Of a DNA stretch of 64,000 bases, positions 30,243-41,310 are shown piece after piece. The first letter of the stretch is position 1; each line of letters begins with the position of its first letter. Position numbers and translations under genes: made by a program. The notes beneath the pieces were generated by a model. The model was not told where the DNA came from, searched no databases, and saw only the letters and a program-made list of their open reading frames with translations. The DNA comes from Metasolibacillus fluoroglycofenilyticus (GTDB lineage Bacteria > Bacillota > Bacilli > Bacillales_A > Planococcaceae): positions 248,001 through 312,000 of the forward strand of contig NZ_PYWK01000002.1 in the NCBI RefSeq assembly GCF_003049645.1, read 5' to 3'.

Positions 30243-30246
30243 TCTA

Positions 30247-30837
30247 TTATTTCACTTGGTTGCGCTCAATAATTTCATCAATTAAGCCGTATGCTTTTGC
30301 TTGCTCAGCCGTCATGAAGTTATCGCGGTCTGTATCGCGAGAAATTGTTGCATAATCTTGACCTGTTTTCTCAGCCATAATTGTGTTTAATTTTTCACGT
30401 AAGTGTAAAATACGTTTTGCGGCAATTTCAATTTCAGTTGCTTGCCCTTGTGCACCGCCAAGTGGTTGGTGAATCATTACTTCTGCGTTTGGTAATGCCA
30501 TACGTTTCCCTGGCTCACCAGCAGCTAATAAAAACGCCCCCATCGACGCAGCCATACCGATACAAATTGTTTGTACTTTCGGTTTAATGAAGTTCATTGT
30601 ATCGTAAATAGCCATACCTGCTGTAATTGAACCACCAGGAGAGTTAATGTATAAAGAAATATCTTTATCTGGGTCTTCTGCCTCTAAAAATAATAACTGC
30701 GCTACAATTGAGTTTGCTACATTATCATCAATTGCACTGCCTAATAAAATAATACGGTCTTTTAGTAAGCGTGAATAAATATCGTAAGCTCGCTCACCAC
30801 GGTTTGTTTGTTCAATAACTGTAGGAATTAAATTCAT
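30247..30837 (-). CDS. clpP: ATP-dependent Clp protease proteolytic subunit
   Basis: 196 aa from ATG at 30837 with AAAGGAGG upstream; the frame extends upstream without a ribosome site. The triad is visible: Ser in [11 protein letters not shown], His in [18 protein letters not shown] and Asp in [13 protein letters not shown]. It forms the 14-mer protease used by ClpX/ClpC. A CtsR box overlaps its promoter. Confidence 0.98.
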   Translation of the reverse strand: MNLIPTVIEQTNRGERAYDIYSRLLKDRIILLGSAIDDNVANSIVAQLLFLEAEDPDKDISLYINSPGGSITAGMAIYDTMNFIKPKVQTICIGMAASMGAFLLAAGEPGKRMALPNAEVMIHQPLGGAQGQATEIEIAAKRILHLREKLNTIMAEKTGQDYATISRDTDRDNFMTAEQAKAYGLIDEIIERNQVK

Positions 30838-30912
30838 TGAAAAATCCTCCTTTATAAAAGGTAAATTCATATGCTCATTGTTGAAAAGCTAAGCTCCTTC
30901 AACTGTATTCTT

Positions 30913-30943
30913 ATCATACACGCAATAGTCAAGAAAGGTCAAA
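30913..30943 (-). promoter_or_regulatory. clpP promoter with CtsR operator
   Basis: Minus-strand TTGACC (30937-30942), 18-bp spacer and TATGAT (30913-30918). The -35 overlaps the plus-strand direct repeat AGTCAAG-AAA-GGTCAAA (30927-30943), which fits the CtsR heptad-repeat consensus (A/GGTCAAA-N3-A/GGTCAAA). This implies heat-shock derepression. Confidence 0.85.
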
Positions 30944-31064
30944 TATAAACTCCGAAAATTTATCTTGAAATATTCAGCTGTCGTTTGTATAATTGAAAAG
31001 TCGTTAATTTTTGCATATACGACGATTTTATCACCATTCAGAGCTTTGCACAATTTTTGCACTT

Positions 31065-31139
31065 GTCCTCGTGGTGTAATGGATAACACTGAAGATTCCG
31101 GTTCTTCCGCTGGGGGTTCGATTCCCTCCGAGGGCACCA
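31065..31139 (+). tRNA. tRNA-Arg (anticodon CCG)
   Basis: 75 nt cloverleaf: acceptor GTCCTCG/CGAGGGC, D-arm with GTGTAATGGATAACAC, anticodon stem GAAGA/TCTTC with loop TTCCGGT, T-arm GGGGGTTCGATTCCC, encoded CCA. It reads CGG codons. Confidence 0.95.
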
Positions 31140-31384
31140 TTTTACTGTTTCAATATAATATTTTGTATAGCAAGACCTGATTTATGAGCCAATTAGTTTA
31201 GCAGCCTAATTGACTCATAAGAGGGAGTTGATGGATAAAGGCGATATCACACTGTACCGATTGAGCCTTATCCACCTCTCTTTAAACTACTTATGACAGA
31301 CTTATTTAATTCATGACAACTATCATTTGAATATAAATTAGCGAGCAATAGAGGTTTATCGGTTTTATGAATAAAGAAAAGGGA
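31140..31384. other. Intergenic region after tRNA-Arg
   Basis: Contains an inverted repeat at about 31180-31220 (arms TTATGAG.CAATTAG and CTAATTG.CTCATAA) that may end the tRNA transcript but has no T-run. Nothing else is recognisable. Confidence 0.45.
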
Positions 31385-31385
31385 C

Positions 31386-31423
31386 GGGGCTGTCCGAAAA
31401 GTGCACATCTTTTCGGACAGCCT
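31386..31423 (-). terminator. Terminator of the yvcI-crh-GNAT operon
   Basis: Arms GGGCTGTCCGAAAAG and CTTTTCGGACAGCC, about 60 bp past the GNAT stop. The run of T on the minus strand is weak. Confidence 0.7.
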
Positions 31424-31484
31424 CATTCTTTCTCGCTAAAAAACGGTCAGTTGGCAAATGCAATCTGACCGCAACAATATTTCC

Positions 31485-31895
31485 TTATTTTTTTAAAAAG
31501 ATTTCATAAAGATTTGCATTTGGGTAATAGAGCGACCCAAATTCCTCATAACCATTCTTTTTATAAAATGCAGGTCCTTGAAAATCAAAAGTTTCAAGAC
31601 GAATGACCTCGCAACCAAAATCATATAAATCCGCTTCAATTGCTTTTAAAAGCACTGTCCCGATTCCTTTATGACGATAATTTTCATCAACCCACAATGT
31701 ATCAATATAGCCAATTTTATAGTAGGAAGAATAACCAAATACACCACCGATTATTTTGCCATCGTCCTCCACTACATGCTTAAAAGAAATGAACTCTTTT
31801 TCTTGTAATAGCGGCTTTTTTCGTAAATTATATTTCGTTAATTCCTCCTCAACAAATTGAACTTCTTCATTTGATGCTTCTCTACATTTATACAT
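31485..31895 (-). CDS. GNAT-family N-acetyltransferase
   Basis: 136 aa. GNAT core with acetyl-CoA loop YRHKGIGTVLLKAIE near residues 75-90 and FYKKNGYEEFG near the C-terminus. Substrate unknown. It follows crh by 24 bp and closes the operon; in Bacillus subtilis another acetyltransferase gene occupies this spot. Confidence 0.85.
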   Translation of the reverse strand: MYKCREASNEEVQFVEEELTKYNLRKKPLLQEKEFISFKHVVEDDGKIIGGVFGYSSYYKIGYIDTLWVDENYRHKGIGTVLLKAIEADLYDFGCEVIRLETFDFQGPAFYKKNGYEEFGSLYYPNANLYEIFLKK

Positions 31896-31919
31896 ATTTT
31901 TTCTCCTACTTACAGTTGC

Positions 31920-32177
31920 TTAGTCTTCTTGCTCAATAAATTCCGTCAGTGCGGCAACTGCTTTTTCTGCGTCTTCACCAGTAGCTATTAGGGTTACTTG
32001 TGTGCCTCTCGCAATTGCCAAACTCATAATTCCCATAATCGATTTGGCATTTACTTTTTTATTGTCCTTTTGTAAAAAGACATCAGATTTATAGCGATTT
32101 GCTTGCTGTACAAAAAGCGCTGCCTGCCTAGCCTGCAATCCTGATTTTAATTTGACTTCTACTTGATTTTCAGTCAT
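31920..32177 (-). CDS. crh: HPr-like catabolite repression protein Crh
   Basis: 85 aa from ATG at 32177 (AAAGGGA upstream), the same length as Bacillus Crh; the frame upstream to 32207 has no ribosome site. The phosphorelay histidine of HPr is replaced by Gln (GLQARQAALF) while the regulatory serine region KVNAKSIMGIMSL is kept. So it can be phosphorylated by HprK (46742-47689) and act with CcpA but not transfer phosphate in the PTS. Downstream of whiA as usual. Confidence 0.93.
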   Translation of the reverse strand: MTENQVEVKLKSGLQARQAALFVQQANRYKSDVFLQKDNKKVNAKSIMGIMSLAIARGTQVTLIATGEDAEKAVAALTEFIEQED

Positions 32178-32303
32178 TCCCTTTTCTCCCTTTCCATTAC
32201 CGCTCATCTATTATTGTAACCTTATCTTATCGAATTGATAGGAAAAGAACAATGTATACGCATCGTATTTTGTATTCGTTTTCAAAATTTTTCTACTATT
32301 AGC

Positions 32304-33245
32304 TTAAATTTTTTCTCCGCGTCTAATTGCCTCTGCAATTTCATCGATTTTACGTAAACGATGGTTGACACCTGACTTACTTACAACACCCGTCGATACC
32401 ATTTCGCCTAGCTCCTTCAATGTCACATCTTGATACTCTACACGCAGACGTGCAATTTCACGCAGCTTTTCAGGCAGTTGATCAAGCCCAATGGCATTAT
32501 CAATATAACGTATATTTTCAACTTGGCGCAATGCAGCACCAATCGTTTTATTCAAATTCGCTGTTTCACAATTCACAATGCGATTTACACTGTTGCGCAT
32601 ATCCCTTAAAATTCGTACATCTTCAAATTTCAACATTGCTTGATGTGCGCCTACTAGGCTTAAGAAATCAGAAATTTTTTCTGCTTCTTTTAAATAAGTT
32701 ACAAAGCCTTTTTTTCGCTCAATCGTTTTGGCATTTAGCTGGAACGTATTCATTAGCTCCGCCAATGCTTCGCCATGCTCTTTATATAGCGAATAAATTT
32801 CCAAATGGTAGGAGGATGTTTCAGGATTATTAACAGAACCCCCTGCTAAAAAAGCGCCACGCAAATACGCTCTCTTATGATTATTTTTTTGAACAAGTGA
32901 TTCAGCAATTGTATGGTTAAATTGAAATTCATCCGAAATAATTTGCAAATCTGTTAACAATTCACGAGCACCTTCACGCACCCGGCAAATATACACATTA
33001 TTTTTCTTTAAGCGCATTTTTTTACGAACAAGTAGCTCTACATTATATGGATAAAGCTTTTTAACAATCGTATAAAGTCTTCTGGCAATTGCAGCATTTT
33101 CTGTCTGGACATCTAAGCTAAGTTGGCGATTTGTAAATGATAATGAGCCATTCATTCGAATGAGTGCAGAAACTTCCGCCTTTAAGTTCATATCATCCGC
33201 CTCTATTTGTGTCAGCTCTTTTTTTGTTTCTGATGCAAACGACAT
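32304..33245 (-). CDS. whiA: DNA-binding protein WhiA
   Basis: 313 aa: degenerate LAGLIDADG-homing-endonuclease-like N-domain ([25 protein letters not shown]) and C-terminal helix-turn-helix ([25 protein letters not shown]). Affects cell division and chromosome segregation in Firmicutes. Third from last in nudix-rapZ-yvcK-whiA-crh-GNAT. Confidence 0.95.
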   Translation of the reverse strand: MSFASETKKELTQIEADDMNLKAEVSALIRMNGSLSFTNRQLSLDVQTENAAIARRLYTIVKKLYPYNVELLVRKKMRLKKNNVYICRVREGARELLTDLQIISDEFQFNHTIAESLVQKNNHKRAYLRGAFLAGGSVNNPETSSYHLEIYSLYKEHGEALAELMNTFQLNAKTIERKKGFVTYLKEAEKISDFLSLVGAHQAMLKFEDVRILRDMRNSVNRIVNCETANLNKTIGAALRQVENIRYIDNAIGLDQLPEKLREIARLRVEYQDVTLKELGEMVSTGVVSKSGVNHRLRKIDEIAEAIRRGEKI

Positions 33246-33286
33246 CGATGTCTCCCCCTTTCTTTACAAGGAATAAAGTCCCGCTA

Positions 33287-34264
33287 TTAGCATTTCTTTT
33301 TTCGCTGCTTTTGTTCGCTACATTCTTCTAGCCACTGTGCTACATTCAGTGCATGGTGACGTACAGTATTGTTTTTAATGAGCGCAATTTCCTTTTGAAT
33401 TACTTCAATTCCCATTTTTTCGATACGTTCAATATCTACAGCAACCGGCTTAGCATTTTCAGTTTGATAGCTATCAATAACAGGTTGCGGCATTATAAAA
33501 TCATTGACTAGCACCTTTTGAATAAATGGTGTTTTCATATGCGCATGAATGGCTTCAATATGGTCTGCTACACTATAGTTTAGCGTTTCACCTTTTTGTG
33601 TCATTAAATTGCAAATGTATATTTTCTCAGCTTTGGAACGAATAACAGCAGTCCCTAATTCTTCAACTAATAAATTGGGAATAATGCTCGTATATAGGCT
33701 ACCTGGGCCAATTAAAATATAGTCTGCGCTATGTATCGCACGAATAGCTGCCGGTAAAGGAGCTACATCGCCCGGGGATAAAAAAACTCGCTTGATTGCT
33801 GATTGAGCTTGCGGTATACGCGACTCTCCCTCAATATAGGTTCCGTCAACTAGCTCCGCATGCAGCGTGACTTTTTTATTAGAGGCAGGTAATACTTTGC
33901 CATGTACATTCAGCACTTTGCTTATTTCAGCAATGGCGTGGCTAAAATCACCTGTAATATCCGTTAGTGCTGTAAGCATTAAATTTCCTAATGAATGACC
34001 ACCTAAATCGTCCGAGTTCGAAAAGCGATATTGAAACATCTTCTCAACTAACGGCTCTACATCGGAGAGCGCAGCAATTACATTGCGTATATCGCCTGGC
34101 GGTGGAATATCGTAGTCATCACGAAGGCGTCCTGAAGACCCACCATCATCTGCCACAGTTACGATAGCTGTAATATCAAAGGGCTTCTTTTTTAAGCCAC
34201 GTATTACAGTGGAAAGCCCTGTTCCGCCACCGATGACTACGACTTTTTTATTGAGTTTTTCCAT
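33287..34264 (-). CDS. yvcK: YvcK-family gluconeogenesis/morphogenesis factor
   Basis: 325 aa CofD-like protein binding UDP-sugars: nucleotide motif VVIGGGTGLSTVIRGLK, then VTVADDGGSSGRLRDDYDIPPPGDIRN and DYILIGPGSLYTSIIPNLLV. In Bacillus it is needed for growth on gluconeogenic carbon and normal cell shape. It follows rapZ by 4 bp. Confidence 0.95.
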   Translation of the reverse strand: MEKLNKKVVVIGGGTGLSTVIRGLKKKPFDITAIVTVADDGGSSGRLRDDYDIPPPGDIRNVIAALSDVEPLVEKMFQYRFSNSDDLGGHSLGNLMLTALTDITGDFSHAIAEISKVLNVHGKVLPASNKKVTLHAELVDGTYIEGESRIPQAQSAIKRVFLSPGDVAPLPAAIRAIHSADYILIGPGSLYTSIIPNLLVEELGTAVIRSKAEKIYICNLMTQKGETLNYSVADHIEAIHAHMKTPFIQKVLVNDFIMPQPVIDSYQTENAKPVAVDIERIEKMGIEVIQKEIALIKNNTVRHHALNVAQWLEECSEQKQRKKKC

Positions 34265-34268
34265 CCCA

Positions 34269-35150
34269 TCAAGCCTTTCTACGTTTAATATCTCGGTGCG
34301 TCACAATTGTATGCTCCTTTTGACTAAGCAGCTTTCCAAAATATTCTGCTAATGTTACAGAGCGATGCTGACCACCTGTACAGCCAAATGCAATGACTAG
34401 CTGCGATTTACCTTCTTTTTTGTAGAGCGGAACCATGAATTGCAATAAATCCGTTAGCTTTACGATAAGTTGCTGTGTTTCTTCTGTCGCCAAAACATAG
34501 GAGGAAACCTCCGTTTGCAAACCTGTTTTTTGGCGGAGTTCTTCAACATAATAAGGATTTTTCAAAAATCGCACATCGAATACTAAGTCAGCATCAATCG
34601 GCATGCCATGTTTAAAGCCAAAGGACATGACATTTACTGAAAAAATTGGCTTATTAGAATGCGCAAATTTACTCGTAATAATCTCACGTAGCTCCCTTGG
34701 CTTTAGCGTCGATGTATTAATAACTGTTTTTGCCTGACTTTTAATTTCCTCAAGTAATTGACGCTCTAATTTAATCCCATCTAAAAGTAGACCTGCTGGC
34801 GCCAAAGGATGTGAGCGTCGCGTTTCTTTATAGCGTCTTACGAGTGCCTCATCATCGGCATCTAAGAATAAAATATTGCCCTGAATATCTTCCTGATTGG
34901 CTAGCTCATTCAGAACAGCCGATACTGATTCAAAAAACTGATACCCACGCAAATCCATTACAACAGCTATACGTGAAATTTTCCTCTCTGAATCACGCAT
35001 TAATGCTAAAAATGTCGTCAAAAGTTCTGGTGGGATATTATCGACGCAATAAAAACCTAAATCTTCAAAGCTTTGCACCGCTACCGTCTTTCCAGCCCCA
35101 GACATCCCTGAAATAATTACTAGCTCCTGTGCATATGTTTGATTACTCAT
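34269..35150 (-). CDS. rapZ: RapZ-family RNase adapter / nucleotide-binding protein (YvcJ)
   Basis: 293 aa: Walker [19 protein letters not shown] near the N-terminus, [30 protein letters not shown] and C-terminal [10 protein letters not shown]. In Bacillus YvcJ is a GTPase linked to competence; RNA-adapter activity is described for the enterobacterial homologue. First ATG follows GGGAGAA. Confidence 0.95.
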   Translation of the reverse strand: MSNQTYAQELVIISGMSGAGKTVAVQSFEDLGFYCVDNIPPELLTTFLALMRDSERKISRIAVVMDLRGYQFFESVSAVLNELANQEDIQGNILFLDADDEALVRRYKETRRSHPLAPAGLLLDGIKLERQLLEEIKSQAKTVINTSTLKPRELREIITSKFAHSNKPIFSVNVMSFGFKHGMPIDADLVFDVRFLKNPYYVEELRQKTGLQTEVSSYVLATEETQQLIVKLTDLLQFMVPLYKKEGKSQLVIAFGCTGGQHRSVTLAEYFGKLLSQKEHTIVTHRDIKRRKA

Positions 35151-35174
35151 ATCGACAGTTCTCCCTTCGCTTAT

Positions 35175-35639
35175 TTACTCTTGTGAATTTTGTATTGTTT
35201 CACTTAATAGCTCAAATTGCTCTGTATACTCAAATGTCCCATATTGCATCCCTTTATTTGATGCAACAAACAACAAATTTGTTCGGTCTCCTTCAGCCAT
35301 TGGTAAATGGTGCAATTGGTCAATATCGAACCAGCCAAGTATGCCTTCCCTCGTTTCCTCATAAGGTATACCTTCTATACCATGTGCGACAAAAGTGTAA
35401 AGCATCCACTCATTAACGATTTCTTGCTCCCGTTTAATCACCATCGTATAAACACCTTTTAAATGGACATTTTGCGGTGTTGCATTCGTTTCTTCTTGGA
35501 ATTCACGAATAGCCGCTTCATAAATCGACTCACCACTTTCCATCTTGCCACCCGGCGCGACATACCAGCCGCGTCTTGGCTTTTGCAGTAACAATACCTT
35601 CCCATCTTGTATTGCTAGTAAATTGGCAATTCTTTGCAT
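35175..35639 (-). CDS. NUDIX hydrolase (YvcI-like)
   Basis: 154 aa from ATG at 35639 (GGGG 8 nt upstream), aligning with YvcI, which starts MQR. The Nudix box is GGKMESGESIYEAAIREFQEETNA in pieces: G-K-M-E-S-G-E-S then REFQEE. Likely an 8-oxo-dGTPase-like or other nucleotide pyrophosphatase; substrate not shown by sequence. First gene of the rapZ-yvcK-whiA-crh operon. Confidence 0.9.
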   Translation of the reverse strand: MQRIANLLAIQDGKVLLLQKPRRGWYVAPGGKMESGESIYEAAIREFQEETNATPQNVHLKGVYTMVIKREQEIVNEWMLYTFVAHGIEGIPYEETREGILGWFDIDQLHHLPMAEGDRTNLLFVASNKGMQYGTFEYTEQFELLSETIQNSQE

Positions 35640-35701
35640 ACATTTCACCCCAAATCAATTGCAATTATTTTATCATTCACCTTTTACTTCATTATACATT
35701 A

Positions 35702-35870
35702 TCAATTACACCTTAGCGTAATTGTATCCAGATTTTTTCAAGCTATTTGGTGGAAGTTAACCTAAAACCGTCACGTCCTGTGACGACGGTTAACTGACCT
35801 GCATCATGCAGGCCTCCCTTCATAATCTGTGATATTTGCTGGAGATTTTTGCTGAAAGAAGTTTAACAGG
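35702..35870. repeat. Dispersed repeat family A, copy 4
   Basis: Starts with ATCAATTACACC.TAGCGTAATTG and ends with GCTGAAAGAAGTTTAAC, but has an extra inner block (ACCGTCACGTCCTGTGACGACGGT hairpin, split here as ACCGTC / GACGGT) replacing part of the usual middle. Confidence 0.65.
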
Positions 35871-35925
35871 GCGCTTAGCTAACAATACGCCTAATAATTT
35901 TTTGTGAGTAGTAAAGATTAAAGCA

Positions 35926-35965
35926 CAAAAAGAGGTTGCTTCTGCAAATAAGCAGAAACAACCTA
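35926..35965 (-). terminator. Terminator after trxB
   Basis: Arms AGGTTGTTTCTGC and GCAGAAGCAACCT followed by CTTTTTG on the minus strand. It lies about 90 bp past the trxB stop. Confidence 0.85.
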
Positions 35966-36053
35966 AACAAAAATTTCAAAAAGGGAGATTCACTAATAAC
36001 CTTAGTATACCCTTTTATTGTTGCAAGAAAGTTACAGCATTATTAAAGTTCAA

Positions 36054-37022
<969 letters not shown>

Positions 37023-37076
37023 CTACTAGACTGCATTCATCGTATACAATTCAAAAGCTATATTCAAATAAAATGC

Positions 37077-38600
37077 CTATTCAAACTCAGTCGGTACAAA
37101 TGCTAACAATTCATTAACATATTTCGTTAATGTCGCAACACTAATATTATAATTTTCGGCACAATTTTTTTTGGTAATATTGTCCCCCATTGCAGATTGC
37201 AGCATATAGTCTACTGCTGCGGCAATGGCGGCAGGATTTTTAAAGGAGTAGCTGGAGCGCAGTGCGAGCTCTCCAATTGAAAACCAAAGTTGCAATGCTG
37301 AAGTTGCAGTAAAATTCAGCTTGCCGTATACCTCTATTAATTTTTCAGCTACTTCTAAAAAGCGAATAAAGCTTTTTTCAGATTCTGTTGTCATTTGAAA
37401 ATCATGTCCAAGCGAGTATGCTAAAGTCAGCTTTTCTACTTCATTGTACTTTTCAATATCAATCCATTTTGGGTGCGCAATAATTTCTTGCTTATGTGGC
37501 GAATGCTTTAATATAAAAAGCCCAAAAAGGCGGTCTGCTGGATATTTACTATTAATTTTCTCAATAATTAACTCGCGGTTTTTTTCTAATGATTGCTCCT
37601 CATCCGCTAATGAGCTCATATGCCATGGCTCAAGCCCTTCCTTTGCAGGATCTAAAACGAGCAAGGATTGCCAAGCAGCTTTCGCTATTTCCTCTTGCTG
37701 TGAAAAATAAGCGGATTGTGCTAGCCAATAATAAAAGCCGGGGTCGCCCTCATAGCCTCTTTTATGCATAGAGCGAAGCCATTTATAGGCTGTCTCATAC
37801 TCACCAATTAAAGCTAAAGTAGCGCCTAGCTTATAACGATTTTCCCAATCATAGGGCTGAATTTTTTTGAGCAATGCTGTTAGCTTTTCAAGCTCAGCTT
37901 CAGCTCTTTCATAATAGGCAAAAACAGCCAAATTACATAGAGCGTGTAGATTGCCATGATTTTCACGTAGCACTTGGTTTAATAACGCGTGTGCTTGCTC
38001 TGCTTCCCCTACATAAAAATAGGCGAGTGAGAGGTTATTATAAGCCGGCCATGCGTCAGGAAATTTTTCTATGAGCTGCTCTAGCACTTCAATCGCTTTT
38101 GGAAATGCACCTTGCTCCATAAAACGTCGAGCTTTTTCCTGCCCAATTAATTTTTCTGCCTCTTGTTCATCGACATCTTCCGTGAGATTTTGCTCAAACT
38201 CCACAAAATCCAAAATTTCATATGCATCAAGCGCATACATACCTTCTGGCTCCTGCTCTAGGTATTGCTCTGCATATTTTTTAGCATCATGTATCAAGCC
38301 TAAACAGCCTGAAACATCTGCTAATAAAAAAAGGATTTCCGCATTGCTTGGTTCCAAGCTATGTGCTGTATGAATCAATTCGTAAGCATGCTCGTAATTT
38401 TGAGCCTCTATTTCTAATAAACCATATTGAGTTAAAACGCGTATATCGTCTGGGCTCAATTCCTCTGCACGCTTTAAATATTTATATGCTTTTTCAATTT
38501 GGTCCCTTTCCAGTGCCTTTATTGCTTTTTCATAATAATAATCACCTGTTGGCACAAAGGAGACGATATTTTCTTTTTTTTGTTCTTTATTTTCCAACAA
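37077..38600 (-). CDS. Tetratricopeptide repeat protein (YvcD-like)
   Basis: 507 aa, cytoplasmic, made of several TPR helices (for example KALERDQIEKAYKYLKRAEELSPDD and PAYNNLSLAYFYVGEAEQAHALLN) over the first 320 residues, and a C-terminal helical part with an HTH-like NISVATLTKYVNELL. Start is TTG at 38600 or 38597 after CGGAGGAAATA; no ATG is nearby. Function unknown; conserved next to trxB in Bacillus. Confidence 0.85.
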   Translation of the reverse strand: MLENKEQKKENIVSFVPTGDYYYEKAIKALERDQIEKAYKYLKRAEELSPDDIRVLTQYGLLEIEAQNYEHAYELIHTAHSLEPSNAEILFLLADVSGCLGLIHDAKKYAEQYLEQEPEGMYALDAYEILDFVEFEQNLTEDVDEQEAEKLIGQEKARRFMEQGAFPKAIEVLEQLIEKFPDAWPAYNNLSLAYFYVGEAEQAHALLNQVLRENHGNLHALCNLAVFAYYERAEAELEKLTALLKKIQPYDWENRYKLGATLALIGEYETAYKWLRSMHKRGYEGDPGFYYWLAQSAYFSQQEEIAKAAWQSLLVLDPAKEGLEPWHMSSLADEEQSLEKNRELIIEKINSKYPADRLFGLFILKHSPHKQEIIAHPKWIDIEKYNEVEKLTLAYSLGHDFQMTTESEKSFIRFLEVAEKLIEVYGKLNFTATSALQLWFSIGELALRSSYSFKNPAAIAAAVDYMLQSAMGDNITKKNCAENYNISVATLTKYVNELLAFVPTEFE

Positions 38601-38622
38601 TATTTCCTCCGAAACAAGAAAA

Positions 38623-38648
38623 ATAAGGAACGTAAATTACGTTCCTCA
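38623..38648 (-). terminator. Terminator of the his operon
   Basis: GGAACGTAA-A-TTACGTTCC palindrome followed by TTATTTTTC on the minus strand, about 100 bp past the hisI stop and just before the TPR gene start. Confidence 0.75.
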
Positions 38649-38747
38649 TATAATATCTATTATTATAGCACAAACAATTTAATAGTCATTGATTTATCCA
38701 TATCTGCACATAATTTTTGTTTTAGAAGGAAAATTTACAGCATAAGC

Positions 38748-39365
38748 TTATTGCTTCTTTTGATGCCTTTCCTCTAGCACCTTTAACACCTCATATATAT
38801 CTACCTTCTGCTCCTGTAATAAAACGAGTAAGTGGTAAATTAAATCAGCAGCTTCCCACTTTACCTCTGCAGCATCGCGGTTTTTAGCAGCAATAACCAC
38901 TTCCATCGCCTCTTCGCCAATTTTTTTGCCGATTTTATCAATGCCCTTGTCAAATAAATAGGTTGTATAGGCTCCCTCTGGCAATTCACTCTCTCGCTCT
39001 TTAATAAGCTCGCTTAGCTTGGACAGCATACTAACTGAGCCGACCTCTTCGTTTTTCACAATCGCTTCTGTAAAGCAAGAGTTTGTACCAGTGTGACATG
39101 CTGGACCTGCTGGTAGTACCTCTACAACTAAAGCATCGCGGTCACAATCTGCCATAATGGAAACGACCTTTTGCGTATTGCCACTTGTCGCCCCTTTATG
39201 CCATAGTTCATTGCGCGAGCGTGAAAAGAACCATGTTTCATTTGTTTCAATCGTTTTCGCTAAAGATTCCTCGTTCATGTAAGCAACCGTTAGCACTTCC
39301 TTTGTTTTTGCATGCTGAATGACAGCTGTTACTAAGCCTTTTTCATTAAATTTTACATCAATCAT
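38748..39365 (-). CDS. hisI: Bifunctional phosphoribosyl-AMP cyclohydrolase / phosphoribosyl-ATP pyrophosphatase
   Basis: 205 aa HisIE fusion from ATG at 39365, overlapping the hisF stop as ATGA. The N-terminal cyclohydrolase carries the zinc/magnesium motif [12 protein letters not shown] and [10 protein letters not shown]; the C-terminal pyrophosphatase carries [13 protein letters not shown] and [14 protein letters not shown]. Last gene of the histidine operon. Confidence 0.96.
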   Translation of the reverse strand: MIDVKFNEKGLVTAVIQHAKTKEVLTVAYMNEESLAKTIETNETWFFSRSRNELWHKGATSGNTQKVVSIMADCDRDALVVEVLPAGPACHTGTNSCFTEAIVKNEEVGSVSMLSKLSELIKERESELPEGAYTTYLFDKGIDKIGKKIGEEAMEVVIAAKNRDAAEVKWEAADLIYHLLVLLQEQKVDIYEVLKVLEERHQKKQ

Positions 39366-40120
39366 CGTACACAAACTCCTTTATTGTGCAAATACGCTTT
39401 AATGGCAGCTACACTCGTTTCTTTATAGTGGAAAATGGAGGCTGCTAATGCTGCATCCGCATCAGCCTTCTGTAATACTTCCACAAAATGCTCAGCATTG
39501 CCAGCACCGCCACTCGCTATAATAGGCACTGTTACAGCATCTCGAATTGCTTTCGTTAACGCTAAATCAAAGCCTGATTTTTCACCATCACGGTCCATGC
39601 TTGTCAATAAAATTTCTCCAGCTCCTAAGCGTACTGCCTCCTGTGCCCATTCAACTGCCTGCCACGAGGTTTTATTGCGCCCACCGTGCGTATAAACCAT
39701 CCATGTATCATCTTCATCACAAAAACGCGCATCAATTGCCACAACGATGCATTGTGAACCAAAATAAGCTGCACCTTCCTGGATAAGCGCTGGTCGCTCC
39801 AATGCTGAAGTATTAATAGACACTTTATCTGCACCTGCTCGCAAAATGCGCTTCATATCATCCAATGTACGAATGCCTCCACCAACTGTAAAAGGAATCG
39901 CTAGCTTCGCCGCTGTTTGCCGCACGACATCCTCCATTGTAGCCCGCCCCTCATAGGAGGCTGAAATATCTAAAAAGACAAGCTCATCTGCCCCTTGCTC
40001 ATCATAAAATGTCGCAAGCTCTACAGGGTCACCTGCATCGCGTAATGACTCAAATTGTACACCTTTCACAACACGCCCATCCTTTACATCTAAGCATGGA
40101 ATAATTCGTTTTGTTAACAT
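39362..40120 (-). CDS. hisF: Imidazole glycerol phosphate synthase subunit HisF
   Basis: 252 aa from ATG at 40120 (AAGGGG upstream; frame extension to 40141 lacks a site). TIM barrel with [26 protein letters not shown]-type [17 protein letters not shown] and IIASGGAG. Cyclase half of the HisHF complex. It overlaps hisH by 7 bp; hisA, which normally lies between hisH and hisF, is absent. Confidence 0.97.
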   Translation of the reverse strand: MLTKRIIPCLDVKDGRVVKGVQFESLRDAGDPVELATFYDEQGADELVFLDISASYEGRATMEDVVRQTAAKLAIPFTVGGGIRTLDDMKRILRAGADKVSINTSALERPALIQEGAAYFGSQCIVVAIDARFCDEDDTWMVYTHGGRNKTSWQAVEWAQEAVRLGAGEILLTSMDRDGEKSGFDLALTKAIRDAVTVPIIASGGAGNAEHFVEVLQKADADAALAASIFHYKETSVAAIKAYLHNKGVCVR

Positions 40121-40722
40121 TTTTTTACCCCTTCCAACCATTGCTGCAATAAAAATAAGCCGAACTGTCCTGATTTTTCTGGATGAAATTGCATGCCGGT
40201 AAAGTTATTTTTCACTACAATACCCGGTACTTGCACATCGTAGTAATTAGCAAATGCCACAAGCTCCTTCTGCTTCATATCACTTACATAAAAAGAATGC
40301 ACAAAATAAACGAAGCGTTCTTGCTGTAATGCAGTCAACCAGCTTGGCTTATAAACAAACTGTAAGTCATTCCAGCCCATATGTGGAATGCGCGGTATAT
40401 TTGTAAACTTTGTAATGCGTCCTGAAAAAACACCGAGCCCTTTTGTCGCTGTTACTTCATCGCTTTCCTCAAATAACAATTGCATGCCTAGGCAAATGCC
40501 AAGCAAAGGCTTTGTAGTCGCTTGAATAAAGGAAGTCAGCCCAGCCTGCTGTAGTTTTTTCATCGCATCAGGAAATGCTCCAACCCCCGGTAGAATAAGC
40601 GCATCCATCAATTGCAATTGCTCTTTATTAGCGGTAATCATAACCTCTACCTCAAGCCGTTTTAACGCTTGCTCAACGCTAAATAAATTACCCATCCCAT
40701 AATCGATTATGCCGATTTTCAC
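40114..40722 (-). CDS. hisH: Imidazole glycerol phosphate synthase glutaminase subunit HisH
   Basis: 202 aa class I glutaminase: nucleophile Cys in [13 protein letters not shown], His-Glu in [13 protein letters not shown]-terminal [21 protein letters not shown] start overlaps the hisB stop as GTGA. Supplies ammonia to HisF. Confidence 0.97.
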   Translation of the reverse strand: MKIGIIDYGMGNLFSVEQALKRLEVEVMITANKEQLQLMDALILPGVGAFPDAMKKLQQAGLTSFIQATTKPLLGICLGMQLLFEESDEVTATKGLGVFSGRITKFTNIPRIPHMGWNDLQFVYKPSWLTALQQERFVYFVHSFYVSDMKQKELVAFANYYDVQVPGIVVKNNFTGMQFHPEKSGQFGLFLLQQWLEGVKKC

Positions 40723-41309
40723 GTTAGTAGCCCCTTCGTTGACGGCACACCCTTCACGCGCGAGTCAATTTGAATCGCATCGTCTAGCGCTCTTGCCAAT
40801 GCCTTGAAAATCGCCTCTATAATATGGTGCGTATTATGCCCATAAGGTACGATGACATGGACATTCATGCGCGCCTCTAATGCAAATTTCCATAAAAACT
40901 CATGCACAAGCTCCGTATCAAATGTTCCTACTTTTTCGGTTAGTATCGGTGCTACTCGATACTCTAAGTGTGGACGGTTAGAGCAATCAACAATCACTTG
41001 TGCAAGCGCATCATCCATCGGTACAAAGGCATTGCCGTAGCGCTTAATCCCTTTTTTATCACCTAACGCCTCGCGTACTACCTGCCCTAAAACAATGCCG
41101 ATATCCTCTGTTGTATGATGTGCATCGATATACGTATCACCGTCTGCTGTGATTGTGCCATCAAATAAGCCATGCTTTATAAATAAATCAAGCATATGGT
41201 CCATAAAAGGTACGCCTGTTGCGATTTTAGCTTGTCCTTCTCCATCTAAGTTTAATTCCACTGCAATTTTCGTTTCATTTGTGTTGCGTTCTATTTTTGC
41301 GTACCGCAT
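40719..41309 (-). CDS. hisB: Imidazoleglycerol-phosphate dehydratase
   Basis: 196 aa, monofunctional form. Manganese motifs DAHHTTEDIGIVLGQ and YGHNTHHIIEAIFKALARAL and the FMDHMLDLFIKHG helix are present. One base after hisD, overlapping hisH. Confidence 0.97.
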   Translation of the reverse strand: MRYAKIERNTNETKIAVELNLDGEGQAKIATGVPFMDHMLDLFIKHGLFDGTITADGDTYIDAHHTTEDIGIVLGQVVREALGDKKGIKRYGNAFVPMDDALAQVIVDCSNRPHLEYRVAPILTEKVGTFDTELVHEFLWKFALEARMNVHVIVPYGHNTHHIIEAIFKALARALDDAIQIDSRVKGVPSTKGLLT

Positions 41310-41310
41310 G

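Noticed and set aside
30889-31140. 83-codon minus-strand frame over tRNA-Arg
   Set aside because: It is the complement of the tRNA and the clpP promoter region.
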